Shown: positions 6,973 through 17,302, counted from the stretch's first letter. The stretch: DNA of 64,000 nucleotides from Azoarcus sp. (GCA_030656215.1 JAUSOD010000106.1:1-64000), one strand, 5' to 3'. Made by a program: numbers and translations. The notes: generated by a model from the letters alone, not told the origin.

Positions 6973-9900
6973 ATGTCTGATTCATCCCCCGGTCCGATTG
7001 ATCACGCCCGCCTGAAGGGCTTCGTTCGTCCGGCGAAGTGGGCTGCGGGTGTCCTGCTGACCGTGGCCGTGATCGGTTTTGGTGTGGTGCCGCCGGTTGC
7101 GCGACACTACGCGGCCAAGATCCTGAACGAATCCACCGGACGCACGGTGTCGATCGAAGGCGTCGCCTTCAATCCGTTCACGCTCGCCGTGGAAGTGCGT
7201 GGTGCGAAGGTGATGGAGCCCGATGGCGTGACGCCTGGCCTGGCCTTCGAGCAGTTGCGGGCTAATCTCGAGCTCGAGTCGGTGGTGCGCGGTGGTCCGG
7301 TGCTGCATGAGTTGTCGCTTGTCGGACTGCGACTCAAGCTCGTGCGGATGCCCGAGGCTCGGCACAACTGGTCGGATGTGATCGAACGCCTTGCTGCACG
7401 GCCTGCCACCGAGGGCGAATCGCGCTTCTCCATCGGCAACATTCAACTGCTTGATGGACAGGTCAGTATCGATGACCAGGTCGAAGGGCTGCAGCACGAA
7501 CTGACTGCGATCAATGTCGGCGTTCCTTTTCTGTCCAATCTCCCGGTAAAGGTCGATGTTTTCGTCGAGCCTTCGTTGTCGGCGGTGCTCAATGATCAGC
7601 CACTGGGGCTTGGCGGGCGCAGCAAGCCGTTCAGCAACGACCGCGAGACGGTGCTCGAGTTGTCGCTGAAGGATTTCCAGCTCGAGCCGTGGCTCCCCTA
7701 TCTGCCCTTTGAACCCGCATTCAAGCTGAGTTCGGGCAGCCTGGGCACCGATCTGGCGGTGGCATTCAGCCAGCCGAGTGACCTCTCGCCCACGATTGCG
7801 CTCAAGGGTCAGGTCCGGGTCGACAAGCTGGTCGTTCGGGACAAGGCTGACAATCAGGTCGTTTCGGTCGGCGAGTTCGAGCTCGAACTGGCTGACGTGC
7901 AGCCGCTCGTCAACCGCTTCCATTTCAGCAAGCTGCGTCTGGCGCAGCCCGAGCTCGATCTTGTTCGCCTGGCAGATGGCGGGTTCAACCTGCAACAGCT
8001 GTTGCCGCAGCAAGCGCCGGTGAAACAGAGCGCATCGTCAAAGTCGAAACAGCGGCGCTCCACCGCGGCGGCGCCCGCTGCGGAGACTGAAGTTTTGCCT
8101 GCGTCCGGAGGAGAGGCGAAAAAGCTCGACTTCCTGTTGGCCTCAGCGCGCTTGCGTGACGGTGTGCTGCGGTTTGAAGATCGCACGCTGGCCGGTCCGT
8201 TCCGTGCCCGTATCGAGTCAATCAACTTTGACCTGCGCGATCTTTCCTCCACGGGCGACATGCCGGCCGAGATCCGGCTGGACTACGTCACCGATGGCGG
8301 TGAGAAATTCAGCCATCAGGAAAACCTCAGGATCGAACCGTTCGAGCTCGACGGCAGTGTGACGATCGAGCAGTTTCAGCCTGGGCGGTATGCGTCGTAT
8401 TTTGCCGTGGTGCTCCCGGGAGCAGAGGTCCGGGGCGGCCGCCTCGACGGCGCCGTGAGCTACAAGTTGGCGCTTAAGGACGGTGTGCTGCAGGCGGCAG
8501 TCAATGCCGAAACGCTGACGTTGAACGACTTTGTGCTGGGGCTCAATGGGAGTAAGACCCATGCCGTGCAGGTTCCGCAGCTGCTGGTGAGCAATGCGCA
8601 AGTCGATCTGATCGAGCGCAAGGTCAGCGTGGCCGGGCTCGAGGTGAAGGGTGCTGCCGTTTCTGCCATCCGTCAGCGTGACGGCCGTATCGATCTGATG
8701 GCACTTGCCGGTCCGTCGGTACAAGCGGGCAAGGTGGCAGGTAAGACAGCCAAGGGGGCGGGCGGGGGCGCGCCGTGGTCGGTCAATGTGGAGAAGCTGG
8801 CGCTCGAAGGCGCCTCGGTGCGGGTTGAAGACCGGAGCGCAGGCCGGCCGGTGGTGTTGGTCGCGGACGGCATTGCGCTGAAGGTGGAGAATTTCTCCAC
8901 CGACAAGGGCGTGGCCCTTACTCTTGAGCTCGAGAGCCGGATCAACAAGGGCGGCAAGCTCGGTGCGGTGGGTACCGTTGTGCTCGATCCGCTCAAAACA
9001 TCCCTGAAGCTCGATCTTCGCAGCGTTGACCTGTTGCCGCTGCAACCTTATGTGCTCGAGCAGACACGGATCGCGATCTCGCGCGGCAACGTGAGCACCA
9101 AGGGGACGCTGGTGCTTGAAGCGGCTCGTGACGGCAGCTTGAAAACGCAGTTCAGGGGCGATGTCTCGGTGGCGAATTTCGCCTCGGTCGACCGCCAGAG
9201 CGCGACTGACTTCGTGCGCTGGCGCAATCTGAATGTTCGTGGTGTCGACCTCAAGCTGGCGCCGTTCGCCCTCGACGTACGCGACGTTGCGCTCAACGAT
9301 TTCTATACCCGCCTGATCCTCAGCGAGGAGGGCAAACTCAACCTGCGTGAGATCCAGCCCGGTACGGAGGCGGCGGAGGCGGAGCAACAGAAGGCCGAGG
9401 CCGCGCTGGCCGATGCTCAGCGCCCGGACCAGCCGATGCCCCGGATCCGGATCGGCCGCATCGATGTCAAGGGCGGCAACATTGCGTTCAGCGACCGCTT
9501 TGTGCGGCCGAACTACGACGCCAATCTGACCGGGATGGCGGGGAGTTTGACCGGACTTGCATCCGATCCCGGCACGATCGCCAAGTTGAGCCTGCTGGGC
9601 AAGGTCGACAACGCCGCACCGGTGTCGGTGGAGGGCGAACTCAATCTCTTTCGACAGGATCAATACTTGAATATTGGGGCTTCGGTGAAGGATTTCGAAC
9701 TCACCAGCCTGTCAAGCTACTCCGGCAAGTACGTGGGCTACGGGATTCAGAAAGGCAAGCTGTCGGCCGAGCTCGTTTATCGGATCGAGGACCGTAAGCT
9801 GTCGGCGACCAATCGCATTTTTCTCGACCAGCTGACCTTTGGCGAGGCGGTGGATAGCCCGGATGCGGTCAATCTTCCGGTGCAGCTTGCGGTCTCGCTG

Positions 9901-10620
9901 CTCAAGAACGGTCGCGGCGAGATCGACCTCAACCTGCCGGTGAGCGGCACCATGGACGATCCGGAGTTCAGCGTGTTCGGCCTGGTGATACGGGCCTTGT
10001 TCAATCTGGCGGGCAAGGCGGTTACCGCGCCTTTCTCTTTGCTTGGTGCCGCATTCGGCGGCGGTGAGGAGCTGTCTAAACTCGAGTTCGATCCCGGTGT
10101 GGCGCGTCCGGGCGAGCCGCAGGTGGAGAAGCTGACTGTGTTGGCAACGGCCTTGATCGATCGCCCTGCACTACGGCTGGACGTTACGGGCCTTGCTGAC
10201 CCGGCTACCGACCTTGAGGGCATCAGGAGGGCGAAGCTTCTCGATCAGGTACGGGGGATCAAGCTCAAGGCACTGATCAAGCGTGGCGAGTCGGCACCTT
10301 CGCTGGAGGAAATCGAGTTTTCGGAGCAGGAGTACCCGGATTTGCTGGCGCAGGTCTATGACGATGCCGAGATCAAGAAGCCGCGCAATCTGATCGGTTT
10401 CGCCAAGCGTCTGCCGGTGCCCGAGACGGAAGCCTTGCTGCTTGCAGACATCAAGGTGGGCGACGAGGACATCAAGGCGCTGGCCCTGCAGCGAGCCCAG
10501 CGGGTGCGTGAATGGTTGGTGGAAGAGGGCAAGGTTTCCCCCGAACGGGTATTCCTTGTATCGCCGACGGCGGCGCAGGTGAGTGCCGGCGGACGCCTGG
10601 TGCATTTTTCCCTGCGTTGA
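6973..10620 (+). CDS. Giant DUF748 / AsmA-like envelope protein
   Basis: 1215 aa. A short cytoplasmic N-terminus is followed by one transmembrane helix (~24-45, [20 protein letters not shown]), then a long periplasmic region of repeating beta-rich modules typical of DUF748/AsmA-like proteins (opening [20 protein letters not shown]). The C-terminal part contains [20 protein letters not shown], reminiscent of OmpA-like C-termini. AsmA-like proteins are thought to bridge the envelope and move phospholipids; a role in envelope homeostasis is inference. A low-complexity Lys/Ser/Ala linker lies around residues 345-375. The start ATG at 6973 follows GGAGCG. The pterin dehydratase gene begins 10 bp after the stop. 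Confidence 0.88.
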   Translation: MSDSSPGPIDHARLKGFVRPAKWAAGVLLTVAVIGFGVVPPVARHYAAKILNESTGRTVSIEGVAFNPFTLAVEVRGAKVMEPDGVTPGLAFEQLRANLELESVVRGGPVLHELSLVGLRLKLVRMPEARHNWSDVIERLAARPATEGESRFSIGNIQLLDGQVSIDDQVEGLQHELTAINVGVPFLSNLPVKVDVFVEPSLSAVLNDQPLGLGGRSKPFSNDRETVLELSLKDFQLEPWLPYLPFEPAFKLSSGSLGTDLAVAFSQPSDLSPTIALKGQVRVDKLVVRDKADNQVVSVGEFELELADVQPLVNRFHFSKLRLAQPELDLVRLADGGFNLQQLLPQQAPVKQSASSKSKQRRSTAAAPAAETEVLPASGGEAKKLDFLLASARLRDGVLRFEDRTLAGPFRARIESINFDLRDLSSTGDMPAEIRLDYVTDGGEKFSHQENLRIEPFELDGSVTIEQFQPGRYASYFAVVLPGAEVRGGRLDGAVSYKLALKDGVLQAAVNAETLTLNDFVLGLNGSKTHAVQVPQLLVSNAQVDLIERKVSVAGLEVKGAAVSAIRQRDGRIDLMALAGPSVQAGKVAGKTAKGAGGGAPWSVNVEKLALEGASVRVEDRSAGRPVVLVADGIALKVENFSTDKGVALTLELESRINKGGKLGAVGTVVLDPLKTSLKLDLRSVDLLPLQPYVLEQTRIAISRGNVSTKGTLVLEAARDGSLKTQFRGDVSVANFASVDRQSATDFVRWRNLNVRGVDLKLAPFALDVRDVALNDFYTRLILSEEGKLNLREIQPGTEAAEAEQQKAEAALADAQRPDQPMPRIRIGRIDVKGGNIAFSDRFVRPNYDANLTGMAGSLTGLASDPGTIAKLSLLGKVDNAAPVSVEGELNLFRQDQYLNIGASVKDFELTSLSSYSGKYVGYGIQKGKLSAELVYRIEDRKLSATNRIFLDQLTFGEAVDSPDAVNLPVQLAVSLLKNGRGEIDLNLPVSGTMDDPEFSVFGLVIRALFNLAGKAVTAPFSLLGAAFGGGEELSKLEFDPGVARPGEPQVEKLTVLATALIDRPALRLDVTGLADPATDLEGIRRAKLLDQVRGIKLKALIKRGESAPSLEEIEFSEQEYPDLLAQVYDDAEIKKPRNLIGFAKRLPVPETEALLLADIKVGDEDIKALALQRAQRVREWLVEEGKVSPERVFLVSPTAAQVSAGGRLVHFSLR

Positions 10621-10630
10621 AGGAGCAAAA

Positions 10631-10915
10631 ATGATGAAGCTTGGTGATGCAGAACGTGCGGCAGCGCTGGCTGCCCTGCCTGAATGGCGACTGGTCGTGG
10701 GGCGTGACGCGATCGAGCGTGAGTTTCGCTTCTCCGACTTCAATGCCGCCTTTGGTTTCATGAGCAGGGTGGCGCTGCAGGCAGAAAAGCTGGACCATCA
10801 CCCCGAGTGGTCCAACGTATACAACCGCGTGCATGTCGTGCTCAGCACCCACGACGCCGGCGGCCTGACCGACAAGGACATCGCGTTGGCCGGGTTCATG
10901 GACGAGATGCTCTAG
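10631..10915 (+). CDS. phhB: Pterin-4a-carbinolamine dehydratase (4a-hydroxytetrahydrobiopterin dehydratase)
   Basis: 94 aa. Contains the family active-site motif [16 protein letters not shown] (two adjacent His) and a C-terminal [15 protein letters not shown]. The enzyme recycles oxidised tetrahydropterin for aromatic amino acid hydroxylases; some homologues act in molybdopterin metabolism. No phenylalanine hydroxylase gene is nearby. The start ATG at 10631 follows AGGAG at 10621, 10 bp after the DUF748 stop, so it is probably co-transcribed with that gene. Convergent with imuB. Confidence 0.93.
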   Translation: MMKLGDAERAAALAALPEWRLVVGRDAIEREFRFSDFNAAFGFMSRVALQAEKLDHHPEWSNVYNRVHVVLSTHDAGGLTDKDIALAGFMDEML

Positions 10916-10929
10916 ATCGGTATCGGCGT

Positions 10930-12420
10930 TCAGCCGAAGTAACCCTGCACGTACCAGTCGCCGCGAGGGACGAGCTCGCGGTAGATCCACCACAGGGCGT
11001 CATTGCTGGTGCTTGCGACGTAGTAGTCGCGGCGGATGTCGTGCCCGTCCCACCAGCCCTGTTCGATGCGCTCCGGACCACGCACCAGGCACAGGCTGGC
11101 AGGGTGGGAGAGCGGTCGTGCTTGGGGTAGCAGCCATAGGGGACGAGGGGCGCCGACGCTTGGTTCGACATGAAGCAAGGGGCTTGCAGACTGCTCGCCG
11201 AATGGCATGCTGCGCCATGCATGTTCGGGGCGTTGGTCCGGGAAGGTGCTCAGTTGCCTGACCTGTCCGGCGCCCAGCCTTGCCCGCAGACGGTCCAGCA
11301 GCAGCGTTGCGTTCTCGCGCTCGGTGGCTGAGTCGCCGAACAAGTCGTTCGAGCGTGCTGCGAGCGGGCGTGGGCCGTGTGTTTCCAGCCTTAGCTCCTC
11401 CACCGGTGAGGACAATCTGAGTGCTGCGATGCGTTCGCGTGCGAGCAGGTTGAGACGGGCTTCGTCGCGGCTCGGGGTGCCGGTCAGGATGTCGAGCACC
11501 GTGTCCGGTCCGCGTTCGTGGAGCAGTGACAGCCTGCAGTGATCGATGCCGGCGTGACGGGCAGCCAGCCAGCTGGCCAGTCCGGCAAACAGCCGCCGTG
11601 CGGCAAACAGTAGCGGCTCGGTGTGGATGGTCGGGTGGAGCAGTCCGAGCTGAACGAGGTAGTTCACCGGCGGTGCGTACTCGGGACGCAGGTCGGGGGT
11701 GTCGCCATAGGCGCGCGACAGAGTGTCGGTCACAGCCTGCGCCTGGCGCCGGGCGAGGCCGGCGGCAGGCAGTGCGCGGATCTCGCCCAGGGTGCGCAGC
11801 CCGATGCCGGCCAGAAGTTCGAGGCTGGCCGGGCTGACCGCGCTGCCATCGGCAAGCACATCCAGGGGCAGGGCATCGAGGTGAGCACGCCAGTCGGTCG
11901 CGCAGGTGCCTTCGGTCGCTTGCGGACACGCTGCCTGATTGCGGGCGAACCAGCGCGCAGCCAGGGGGGTGGGTGCGCACGCACTGTGCACCAGGAGACC
12001 TTGTTGCAACAGGCCCGCATGCAGGGTCTGTTGCAGTGCTGCCAGCCCGCCGAACAGACGCAGGCTGGCAGCGACCTCGAGTAACACGCAGTCGGGCGGG
12101 TCCAGGCTGATGCGCGAGGCAAAGGCGCCCGCCCAGGTGGCCACTTCGTGGACCAGGGCGCGCTCTGCGGCCGGGGTGCGTGGGCGCAGGTTCAACTCAG
12201 GGATTACCGCAAGCGCACTGCTGACGCCTTGGCCGATCTCGATGCCGCGGTTTCGTGCTGCCGGGGTGGCTGCGATTACCAGCGGTCTTGGCTGGCTTTC
12301 GGTGATGGCGAGCAAGCCAGGGTCTGTGAGCCCGCGCACAAGAACCTGGAGGGGCAACTCGGGCAGGATCAGCGCCAGCCACAGCACGGTGCTTGCCTGC
12401 GGCTTACAGGCTGCCCGCAT
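10930..12420 (-). CDS. imuB: ImuB, Y-family polymerase-like protein of SOS mutagenesis
   Basis: 496 aa from the ATG at 12420, which overlaps the end of imuA by 17 bp; upstream in-frame sequence is low-complexity and not homologous. The N-terminus LWLALILPELPLQVL replaces the catalytic DxD-type motif of Y-family polymerases, and LLEVAASLRLFGG replaces the SIDE-type motif, so it should be catalytically inactive as expected for ImuB. The C-terminal YYVAST and DWYVQGYFG stretches are characteristic. In the family it bridges ImuA/RecA, the beta clamp and the error-prone polymerase DnaE2. Last gene of the lexA-imuA-imuB operon; dnaE2 is not next to it. Confidence 0.9.
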   Translation of the reverse strand: MRAACKPQASTVLWLALILPELPLQVLVRGLTDPGLLAITESQPRPLVIAATPAARNRGIEIGQGVSSALAVIPELNLRPRTPAAERALVHEVATWAGAFASRISLDPPDCVLLEVAASLRLFGGLAALQQTLHAGLLQQGLLVHSACAPTPLAARWFARNQAACPQATEGTCATDWRAHLDALPLDVLADGSAVSPASLELLAGIGLRTLGEIRALPAAGLARRQAQAVTDTLSRAYGDTPDLRPEYAPPVNYLVQLGLLHPTIHTEPLLFAARRLFAGLASWLAARHAGIDHCRLSLLHERGPDTVLDILTGTPSRDEARLNLLARERIAALRLSSPVEELRLETHGPRPLAARSNDLFGDSATERENATLLLDRLRARLGAGQVRQLSTFPDQRPEHAWRSMPFGEQSASPLLHVEPSVGAPRPLWLLPQARPLSHPASLCLVRGPERIEQGWWDGHDIRRDYYVASTSNDALWWIYRELVPRGDWYVQGYFG

Positions 12421-13033
12421 GCAAGGGCAGCAGCACCGGTGCATGAGCCAGCGGGCCGCGGCGCTTGAGCAGGTCGATGCGCAAGGCCCGCCCTTGTGCC
12501 GACAGGGCCAGACGTAGCGGTGCCGGCGAGGGCTGGCGGGCGGCGGCAAGCGGGCGAAACAGGAACAGCGGGGTGGCGCCTTCTTCGGCAGCCAGTTGCA
12601 GGCGGCGCAGGCCGGCACTATCGACCTGCGGTAGCCAGGCCAGCACGACGCTGCAACTGGCCGACGCCAGTGCCTGTCGGGTGGCCCACAGCGCTTCGGC
12701 CGCGGCGGGCGCGGTGATCAGGAGCAGCGAGGCCAGATCGACCCCGGCCATGCGCAATGCCGGAGCGTAGGGTATTCGGGGTGGCGCAATCCAGACCTGC
12801 CAGCGGCTGGAGGCGGGGCGACACAGCAGGGGGAGAAGCAGAGAGAGTTCGCCCACGCCGGGCTGGTCGCCCAACAGTTCGGTCATGGCCGTGCCCGGCC
12901 AGCCTCCGCCGGGCAACTCGGCGTCGAGTGCGGCATGGCCGGTCGGCAGCACCGGGCCGGCCTGGTGGGCAAACGTGCGACCCTGCCAGACCAGTCCGGC
13001 GGGCAGGGCGGCGAGTGCGGAGGCGGTACTCAT
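12404..13033 (-). CDS. imuA: ImuA, RecA-like translesion synthesis protein
   Basis: 209 aa from the ATG at 13033 (MSTASALAAL); an upstream in-frame ATG at 13075 would add 14 poorly conserved residues. A RecA-like core opens with PTGHAALDAELPGGGWPG, then TELLGDQPGVGELSLLLPLL (P-loop-like), then ALWATRQALAS and VVLAWLP strands. ImuA works with ImuB and DnaE2 in damage-induced mutagenesis. 84 bp downstream of lexA on the same strand and overlapping imuB, so it should be under the LexA operator before lexA. The lexA-imuA gap contains repeated C-rich CCCTG sequence. Confidence 0.88.
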   Translation of the reverse strand: MSTASALAALPAGLVWQGRTFAHQAGPVLPTGHAALDAELPGGGWPGTAMTELLGDQPGVGELSLLLPLLCRPASSRWQVWIAPPRIPYAPALRMAGVDLASLLLITAPAAAEALWATRQALASASCSVVLAWLPQVDSAGLRRLQLAAEEGATPLFLFRPLAAARQPSPAPLRLALSAQGRALRIDLLKRRGPLAHAPVLLPLHAGSL

Positions 13034-13117
13034 GGCGTCAGGGGGCAGGAACAGCGGACAGGGGGCAGGGGACAATCATCCACATCGATTGGCTGATCGT
13101 GTTTTGCTCATCCGGGT

Positions 13118-13726
13118 TCAGTGATCCTTGCGGATCAGGCCGACCATTATCCCTTCGATCACCAGCGGCTGGCGTCGGATGTCCACCACGATGGGCTCGA
13201 AATCCGGGTTGGCCGGTAGCAGTTCCACCGTATTGCCTTTGCGTTGCAGGGTTTTGACCGTGACTTCGTCCTCAATGCGGGCAATGACGATCTGACCATT
13301 ACGGGCTTCGCCAGTGCGGTGCACCGCGATCAGGTCGCCGTCGAGAATGCCGGCATCGCGCATGCTCAGGCCGTGCACCCGCAACAGGTAATCGGCACGC
13401 GGCGAGAACAGCGAAGGGTCGAGCTGGAAGCGTTTTTCAACATGCTCGGCGGCCAGAATCGGGCTGCCTGCCGCAACCCGGCCGATGAGGGGCAGGCCGA
13501 GCGCTTCGGCCAGACGGATGCCACGTGCACGCCCTTCCTCGAGCATGATGGCTCCCTTGGCGGCGAGTGCGCGCAAATGGGTTTCTGCGGCGTTGGGCGA
13601 GCGGAAGCCAAAGGCGGTGCATACCTCGGCACGGGTGGGAGGGCGCCCCTCGGCCTCCAGCGTCTGGCGAATGAAGTCGAGAATTTCCTGCTGGCGGGCA
13701 GTCAGGTGTTCGCTGCGGGTGTTCAT
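13118..13726 (-). CDS. lexA: LexA repressor
   Basis: 202 aa. N-terminal winged helix ([26 protein letters not shown]), cleavage site Ala86-Gly87 in GRVAAGSP, catalytic Ser121 (HGLSMRDAG) and Lys158 (VTVKTL): a complete self-cleaving LexA. The start is taken at 13726 because AGGAG abuts the upstream ATG at 13732 and is correctly spaced only for the second ATG. A LexA box lies 20 bp upstream, so the gene and the imuAB genes behind it should be autoregulated SOS genes. Confidence 0.96.
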   Translation of the reverse strand: MNTRSEHLTARQQEILDFIRQTLEAEGRPPTRAEVCTAFGFRSPNAAETHLRALAAKGAIMLEEGRARGIRLAEALGLPLIGRVAAGSPILAAEHVEKRFQLDPSLFSPRADYLLRVHGLSMRDAGILDGDLIAVHRTGEARNGQIVIARIEDEVTVKTLQRKGNTVELLPANPDFEPIVVDIRRQPLVIEGIMVGLIRKDH

Positions 13727-13745
13727 GACCATCTCCTGATTGGAA

Positions 13746-13761
13746 CTGTAATTTTAAACAG
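13746..13761. promoter_or_regulatory. LexA operator (SOS box)
   Basis: CTGTAATTTTAAACAG fits CTGT-N8-ACAG exactly, the beta/gammaproteobacterial SOS box, with an AT-rich core. It lies 20 bp upstream of the lexA start. It should control lexA-imuA-imuB. Confidence 0.93.
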
Positions 13762-13983
13762 TAAATCGGGTGGGGCAAGCTTTATCAGCAAACGGTGAAT
13801 GATGCGCTGCGTCTTGAGCCTTCCGCCTGACTGGGCTATTGATGAAGCAGGTGCCTGTTTTTTGCCACCGTGCCGTGCCAAAAATCATAAAGGAGCGACT
13901 TCATGTTTGTTGAGCCCCGATCACAGTCAGGTAGAGTTCGCACCGTCTCTCCGTTAGAATCCGCCTCACGTCAGGGAGAATCC

Positions 13984-14454
13984 ATGCTGCAGAGCGGAGA
14001 CATCGCCCCCGCTTTTTCGTTGCCGGACGCGGATATGGAGAACTTCGACCTCCTTTCCTCGCGCGGCAGGCAACATGTGGTTCTTTACTTTTACCCGCGT
14101 GACAACACTCCGGGATGTACGCGCCAGGCGGCCGACTTCAGTGACCATGAAGACGAGTTTGCCAACTGCGACTGCATCATCGTGGGTGTGAGTCCCGACG
14201 ACTGCCTGACCCACGCCGAGTTTCGCGATCAGCATGGCTTGTCCATCCGCCTGTTGTCCGATACCGATGCCGAGGTCGCCCGCCTCTACGATGTGTGGCT
14301 GGAAAGGGAGGTCGACGGGGTAAAGAAGATGGGCGTGGCGCGGACAACCTTCATCATCGACAAACAGGGTGTCATTCGTCACGTGCTCCGTGATGTCACG
14401 CCCCGCGGCCATGTCGCCGCGGTTTTCAAACTGGTCAAGGAACTGGATACATAG
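13984..14454 (+). CDS. bcp: BCP/PrxQ-type peroxiredoxin lacking the usual resolving Cys
   Basis: 156 aa from the ATG at 13984, preceded by AGGGAGA; upstream in-frame codons lack family similarity. Thioredoxin fold with LPDADMENFDLL, YFYPRDNTPGC (peroxidatic Cys45) and a C-terminal FIIDKQGVIRHV. It reduces hydrogen peroxide and alkyl hydroperoxides. In E. coli-type BCP the resolving Cys is five residues later (TPGCTxxxC); here that position is Ala50, so the protein must work as a 1-Cys enzyme or use another Cys (NCDC around residues 64-67). One base separates its stop from the SlyD-type gene. Confidence 0.92.
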   Translation: MLQSGDIAPAFSLPDADMENFDLLSSRGRQHVVLYFYPRDNTPGCTRQAADFSDHEDEFANCDCIIVGVSPDDCLTHAEFRDQHGLSIRLLSDTDAEVARLYDVWLEREVDGVKKMGVARTTFIIDKQGVIRHVLRDVTPRGHVAAVFKLVKELDT

Positions 14455-14455
14455 C

Positions 14456-14941
14456 ATGCAAACGGAAATTGCAAAGAACAGCGTCGTCACTCTGAAGTAC
14501 ACCGTAACCGACCCTGACGGTGCGGTGATCGACGATGGTCAGCATCCGCTGGTTTATCTCCACGGTGGCTACGACGGCATCTTCCCGATGCTCGAAGAGG
14601 CGCTGCACGGTAAGAAGCTGGGCGACACTTTCAAGCTCAAGTTGCAGCCGGAAGAAGCCTTTGGCGATTACGACGAAGAGCTGGTGCTGGTCGAGGACGC
14701 CAAGCTGTTCCCGGACAATATCGAAGTCGGAATGTCGTTCGAGCGCGTCAGCGAGGATGGCGAGGAAGAAATCATCTATCGCATCACCGACGTTGCCGAA
14801 GGCAAGGTGGTGGTCGATGGCAACCACCCTCTGGCAGGCGTAGCGCTGATTTTCGACGTGACGGTGGCAGAAGTGCGCGCCGCGACCGCCGAAGAAATCA
14901 CCCATGGACATGTCCATGGCGAGGGCGGGCATCATCACTGA
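14456..14941 (+). CDS. slyD: SlyD-like FKBP-type peptidyl-prolyl isomerase
   Basis: 161 aa. FKBP core with YLHGGYDGIFPMLEEALHGKKLGD, EEAFGDYDEELV and the inserted IF/chaperone domain (FERVSEDGEEEIIYRITDV), then NHPLAGVALIFDV. A short His-rich tail (HGHVHGEGGHHH) could bind Ni or Zn, as the longer tail of E. coli SlyD does. It acts as a cytoplasmic folding helper. Start ATG at 14456, one base after the peroxiredoxin stop, so both genes form one transcript, ended by a terminator just downstream. Confidence 0.93.
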   Translation: MQTEIAKNSVVTLKYTVTDPDGAVIDDGQHPLVYLHGGYDGIFPMLEEALHGKKLGDTFKLKLQPEEAFGDYDEELVLVEDAKLFPDNIEVGMSFERVSEDGEEEIIYRITDVAEGKVVVDGNHPLAGVALIFDVTVAEVRAATAEEITHGHVHGEGGHHH

Positions 14942-14951
14942 CCGCCGCACG

Positions 14952-14972
14952 GGCCGCGCAAGCGGCCTTTTT
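14952..14972 (+). terminator. Intrinsic terminator of bcp-slyD
   Basis: Stem GGCCGC / GCGGCC with loop GCAA followed by five T, 10 bp after the slyD stop codon. Confidence 0.85.
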
Positions 14973-15001
14973 CATATCAGCTTGCGCAGGGTGAGCCAGG
15001 C

Positions 15002-17092
15002 ATGATCGGTTTTACCCGTATCGAAGGCTTGCCCGACGCCAGTCGCCCGTTGCTCGAGGTCAGTGCGCTCAAGGTCGTGATCCGGGGGGCGGCTTCGGAG
15101 GTGCGCCCGGTCGATGGCGTGAGCTTCTCGATTGCCGCGGGCGAGACCTTTGCCTTGCTCGGCGAATCCGGTTGCGGCAAGTCGATGACTGCGCTCGCGC
15201 TCAATCGTCTGCTGCCCGATGCGGCTGGAATCGAGGCTGGCGAGGTCCGTCTGGCGGGCGAAGATCTGTTGCGACTGCCCGAGTCGAGCATGCGGGCAGT
15301 GCGCGGCGGGCGCATCGGGATGATCTTCCAGGAGCCGTCCACCAGCCTCAATCCGGTGATGACGGTCGGTGCACAGATCGGCGAGGCGCTGGTGCTGCAT
15401 CGGGGGCTGCGGGGCGAGGCGGCGCGTACCGAGGCGCAGCGTCTGCTCGAAGCGGTGGGTATCCCGGGCGCGACGCAACGGCTCGACGACTACCCTTTCC
15501 AGTTCTCCGGCGGCATGAAACAACGGGTGATGATTGCGATGGCGCTGGCCGGTCGCCCCGAACTGCTGATCGCCGACGAGCCCACCACCGCGCTCGATGT
15601 CACCATTCAGGCCCAGGTGCTAGATCTGCTCGTGCGCCTGCAGGCCGAGCGCGGCATGGCGATGCTGCTGATCACGCACGATCTGGGCGTGGTGGCACGC
15701 ATGGCGCACCGGGTCGGGGTGATGTACGCCGGCGAGCTGGTCGAGACCGGTCCGCGCCAGGCTTTCTTCCGGACGCCGCTGCACCCCTACGCGCGCAAAC
15801 TGTTTGCCGCATTGCCCGAAGGGGCACGCCGCGGCAGCATGCTCGATGCACCGGTCGGCAGCGTGCCGGCACTGGACAAGGCGTTTACCGGCTGCCGGTT
15901 TGCCGACCGCTGTCCGCAAGCCTTCGACCGCTGTGACGACGAGGCGCCCGACTGGCACCGGATGGGTGCGCAGGCGGTGCGCTGCCACCTCTACGAAGGG
16001 GTGAGCGTGCCGCGTCCGCTCGAGCGCGCCGAGCCCGGCAAGGCGCTTGCCGATACCCGGCGCAACACCGCATCGCTGCTCGAGGTGCGTGATCTGGCGG
16101 TGCATTTCCCGGTGCGCAAGGGCCTGTTCCGCCGGGTGGTGGGGCAGGTGCGTGCCGTCGATGGCGTCAGCCTGGCCCTGGTGCCCGGGCGCACGCTGGC
16201 ACTGGTTGGCGAATCGGGCTGCGGCAAGACCACGGTCGGCAAGGCCATCCTGCAACTGATCGAACCGACCGAGGGTTCGATCCTGCTCGACGGCGAGGAT
16301 CAGGCGGGGCTGTCGCATGGTGCGTTGCTGCCGATGCGACGTACGGTGCAGATGGTGTTCCAGGATCCCTTTGCCTCACTCAATCCGCGACTTCGGGTCG
16401 GCGAGATCATCGAGGAGGGCATGATCAGCCTCGGGCTGGCCGGCGATGCGGCATCCCGCCGGCGTACCGTGGATGCCTTGCTCGACCGGATCGGCCTGTC
16501 GTCGGCGATGCGCTGGCGTTACCCGCACGAGTTCTCCGGTGGTCAGCGCCAGCGCATCGCGATTGCGCGTGCGCTCGCGGTGTCGCCGAAAGTAATCGTC
16601 TGCGACGAACCGACCAGCGCGCTCGATGTGTCGGTGCAGGCGCAGTTGCTCAACCTGATGCGCGAGTTGCAGGAAGAGCGCGGTCTGGCCTACCTCTTCA
16701 TCACCCATAACCTTGGTGTGGTCGACTATCTCGCCGACGAGGTGGCGGTGATGTATCTGGGCCGTATCGTCGAGCAGGGACCGGCGGAACGGGTGCTGCG
16801 CAGTCCGGCACACCCCTACACCCGCGCCTTGCTCGACGCCGTGCCCAAGGTGACCGCGGGCATGGGCGAGGCCTTGCCGTCGATCTCGGCGGCAGTCGAT
16901 CTGCCGTCGCCACTCGACCCGCCGGCTGGCTGCCATTTTCATCCGCGCTGCCCTCGGGCAAGCGATATTTGCCGTGCCAGCTATCCGGTGGAGCAGAGCA
17001 TGGGAGGCGGGCAGACGGCGCGCTGCCATTGGCCGGAGCCGCCGACATCAGCCAGAGGTGACGGGTTCAGGGCCGACTCCACAAGGCGTTAA
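15002..17092 (+). CDS. Fused double ATP-binding protein of a peptide/nickel-type ABC transporter
   Basis: 696 aa, two complete ABC ATPase domains. Domain 1: Walker A GESGCGKS at 54-61 and signature SGGMKQR near 168. Domain 2: Walker A GESGCGKT near 404 and signature SGGQRQR near 511. Each is followed by an oligopeptide C-terminal motif with Cys-rich GCRFADRCP and GCHFHPRCP. This is the YejF/GsiA-type fusion of OppD- and OppF-like subunits. No permease or binding-protein gene lies beside it, so it is an orphan ATPase or serves a transporter elsewhere. It follows a terminator and is followed by a REP-containing spacer. Confidence 0.9.
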   Translation: MIGFTRIEGLPDASRPLLEVSALKVVIRGAASEVRPVDGVSFSIAAGETFALLGESGCGKSMTALALNRLLPDAAGIEAGEVRLAGEDLLRLPESSMRAVRGGRIGMIFQEPSTSLNPVMTVGAQIGEALVLHRGLRGEAARTEAQRLLEAVGIPGATQRLDDYPFQFSGGMKQRVMIAMALAGRPELLIADEPTTALDVTIQAQVLDLLVRLQAERGMAMLLITHDLGVVARMAHRVGVMYAGELVETGPRQAFFRTPLHPYARKLFAALPEGARRGSMLDAPVGSVPALDKAFTGCRFADRCPQAFDRCDDEAPDWHRMGAQAVRCHLYEGVSVPRPLERAEPGKALADTRRNTASLLEVRDLAVHFPVRKGLFRRVVGQVRAVDGVSLALVPGRTLALVGESGCGKTTVGKAILQLIEPTEGSILLDGEDQAGLSHGALLPMRRTVQMVFQDPFASLNPRLRVGEIIEEGMISLGLAGDAASRRRTVDALLDRIGLSSAMRWRYPHEFSGGQRQRIAIARALAVSPKVIVCDEPTSALDVSVQAQLLNLMRELQEERGLAYLFITHNLGVVDYLADEVAVMYLGRIVEQGPAERVLRSPAHPYTRALLDAVPKVTAGMGEALPSISAAVDLPSPLDPPAGCHFHPRCPRASDICRASYPVEQSMGGGQTARCHWPEPPTSARGDGFRADSTRR

Positions 17093-17120
17093 TGACGTTC
17101 AATCGGCCGGTGTGGTTTCC

Positions 17121-17203
17121 GTAGGGTCGGCTTCAGCCGACCACAGGCGCCCGGGCCTGGAGTTCGTGTCCGGATCATCCGCCGCGGCGGGTTGAAGCCC
17201 GCC
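17121..17203. repeat. Two REP-like hairpins
   Basis: At 17121 the tetranucleotide GTAG is followed by a perfect 8-bp stem GGTCGGCT / AGCCGACC with a TC loop (17125-17142). A second palindrome, GGCGGG / CCCGCC with loop TTGAAG, lies at 17186-17203 and reads GGGCTTCAACCC on the other strand. GTAG plus palindrome is the classic layout of REP elements mobilised by RAYT transposases. Similar hairpins occur at 40200-40285 and 40863-40885. Confidence 0.75.
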
Positions 17204-17302
17204 CTTGGCGGCTGTTCCAGCAATGGGCACTTGAACCGGATAACTGTATCTACAGCGGCTGTGTTCGGGGCAGGTGCTTGGCTGGGAGATCAGTATTTAC
17301 GG

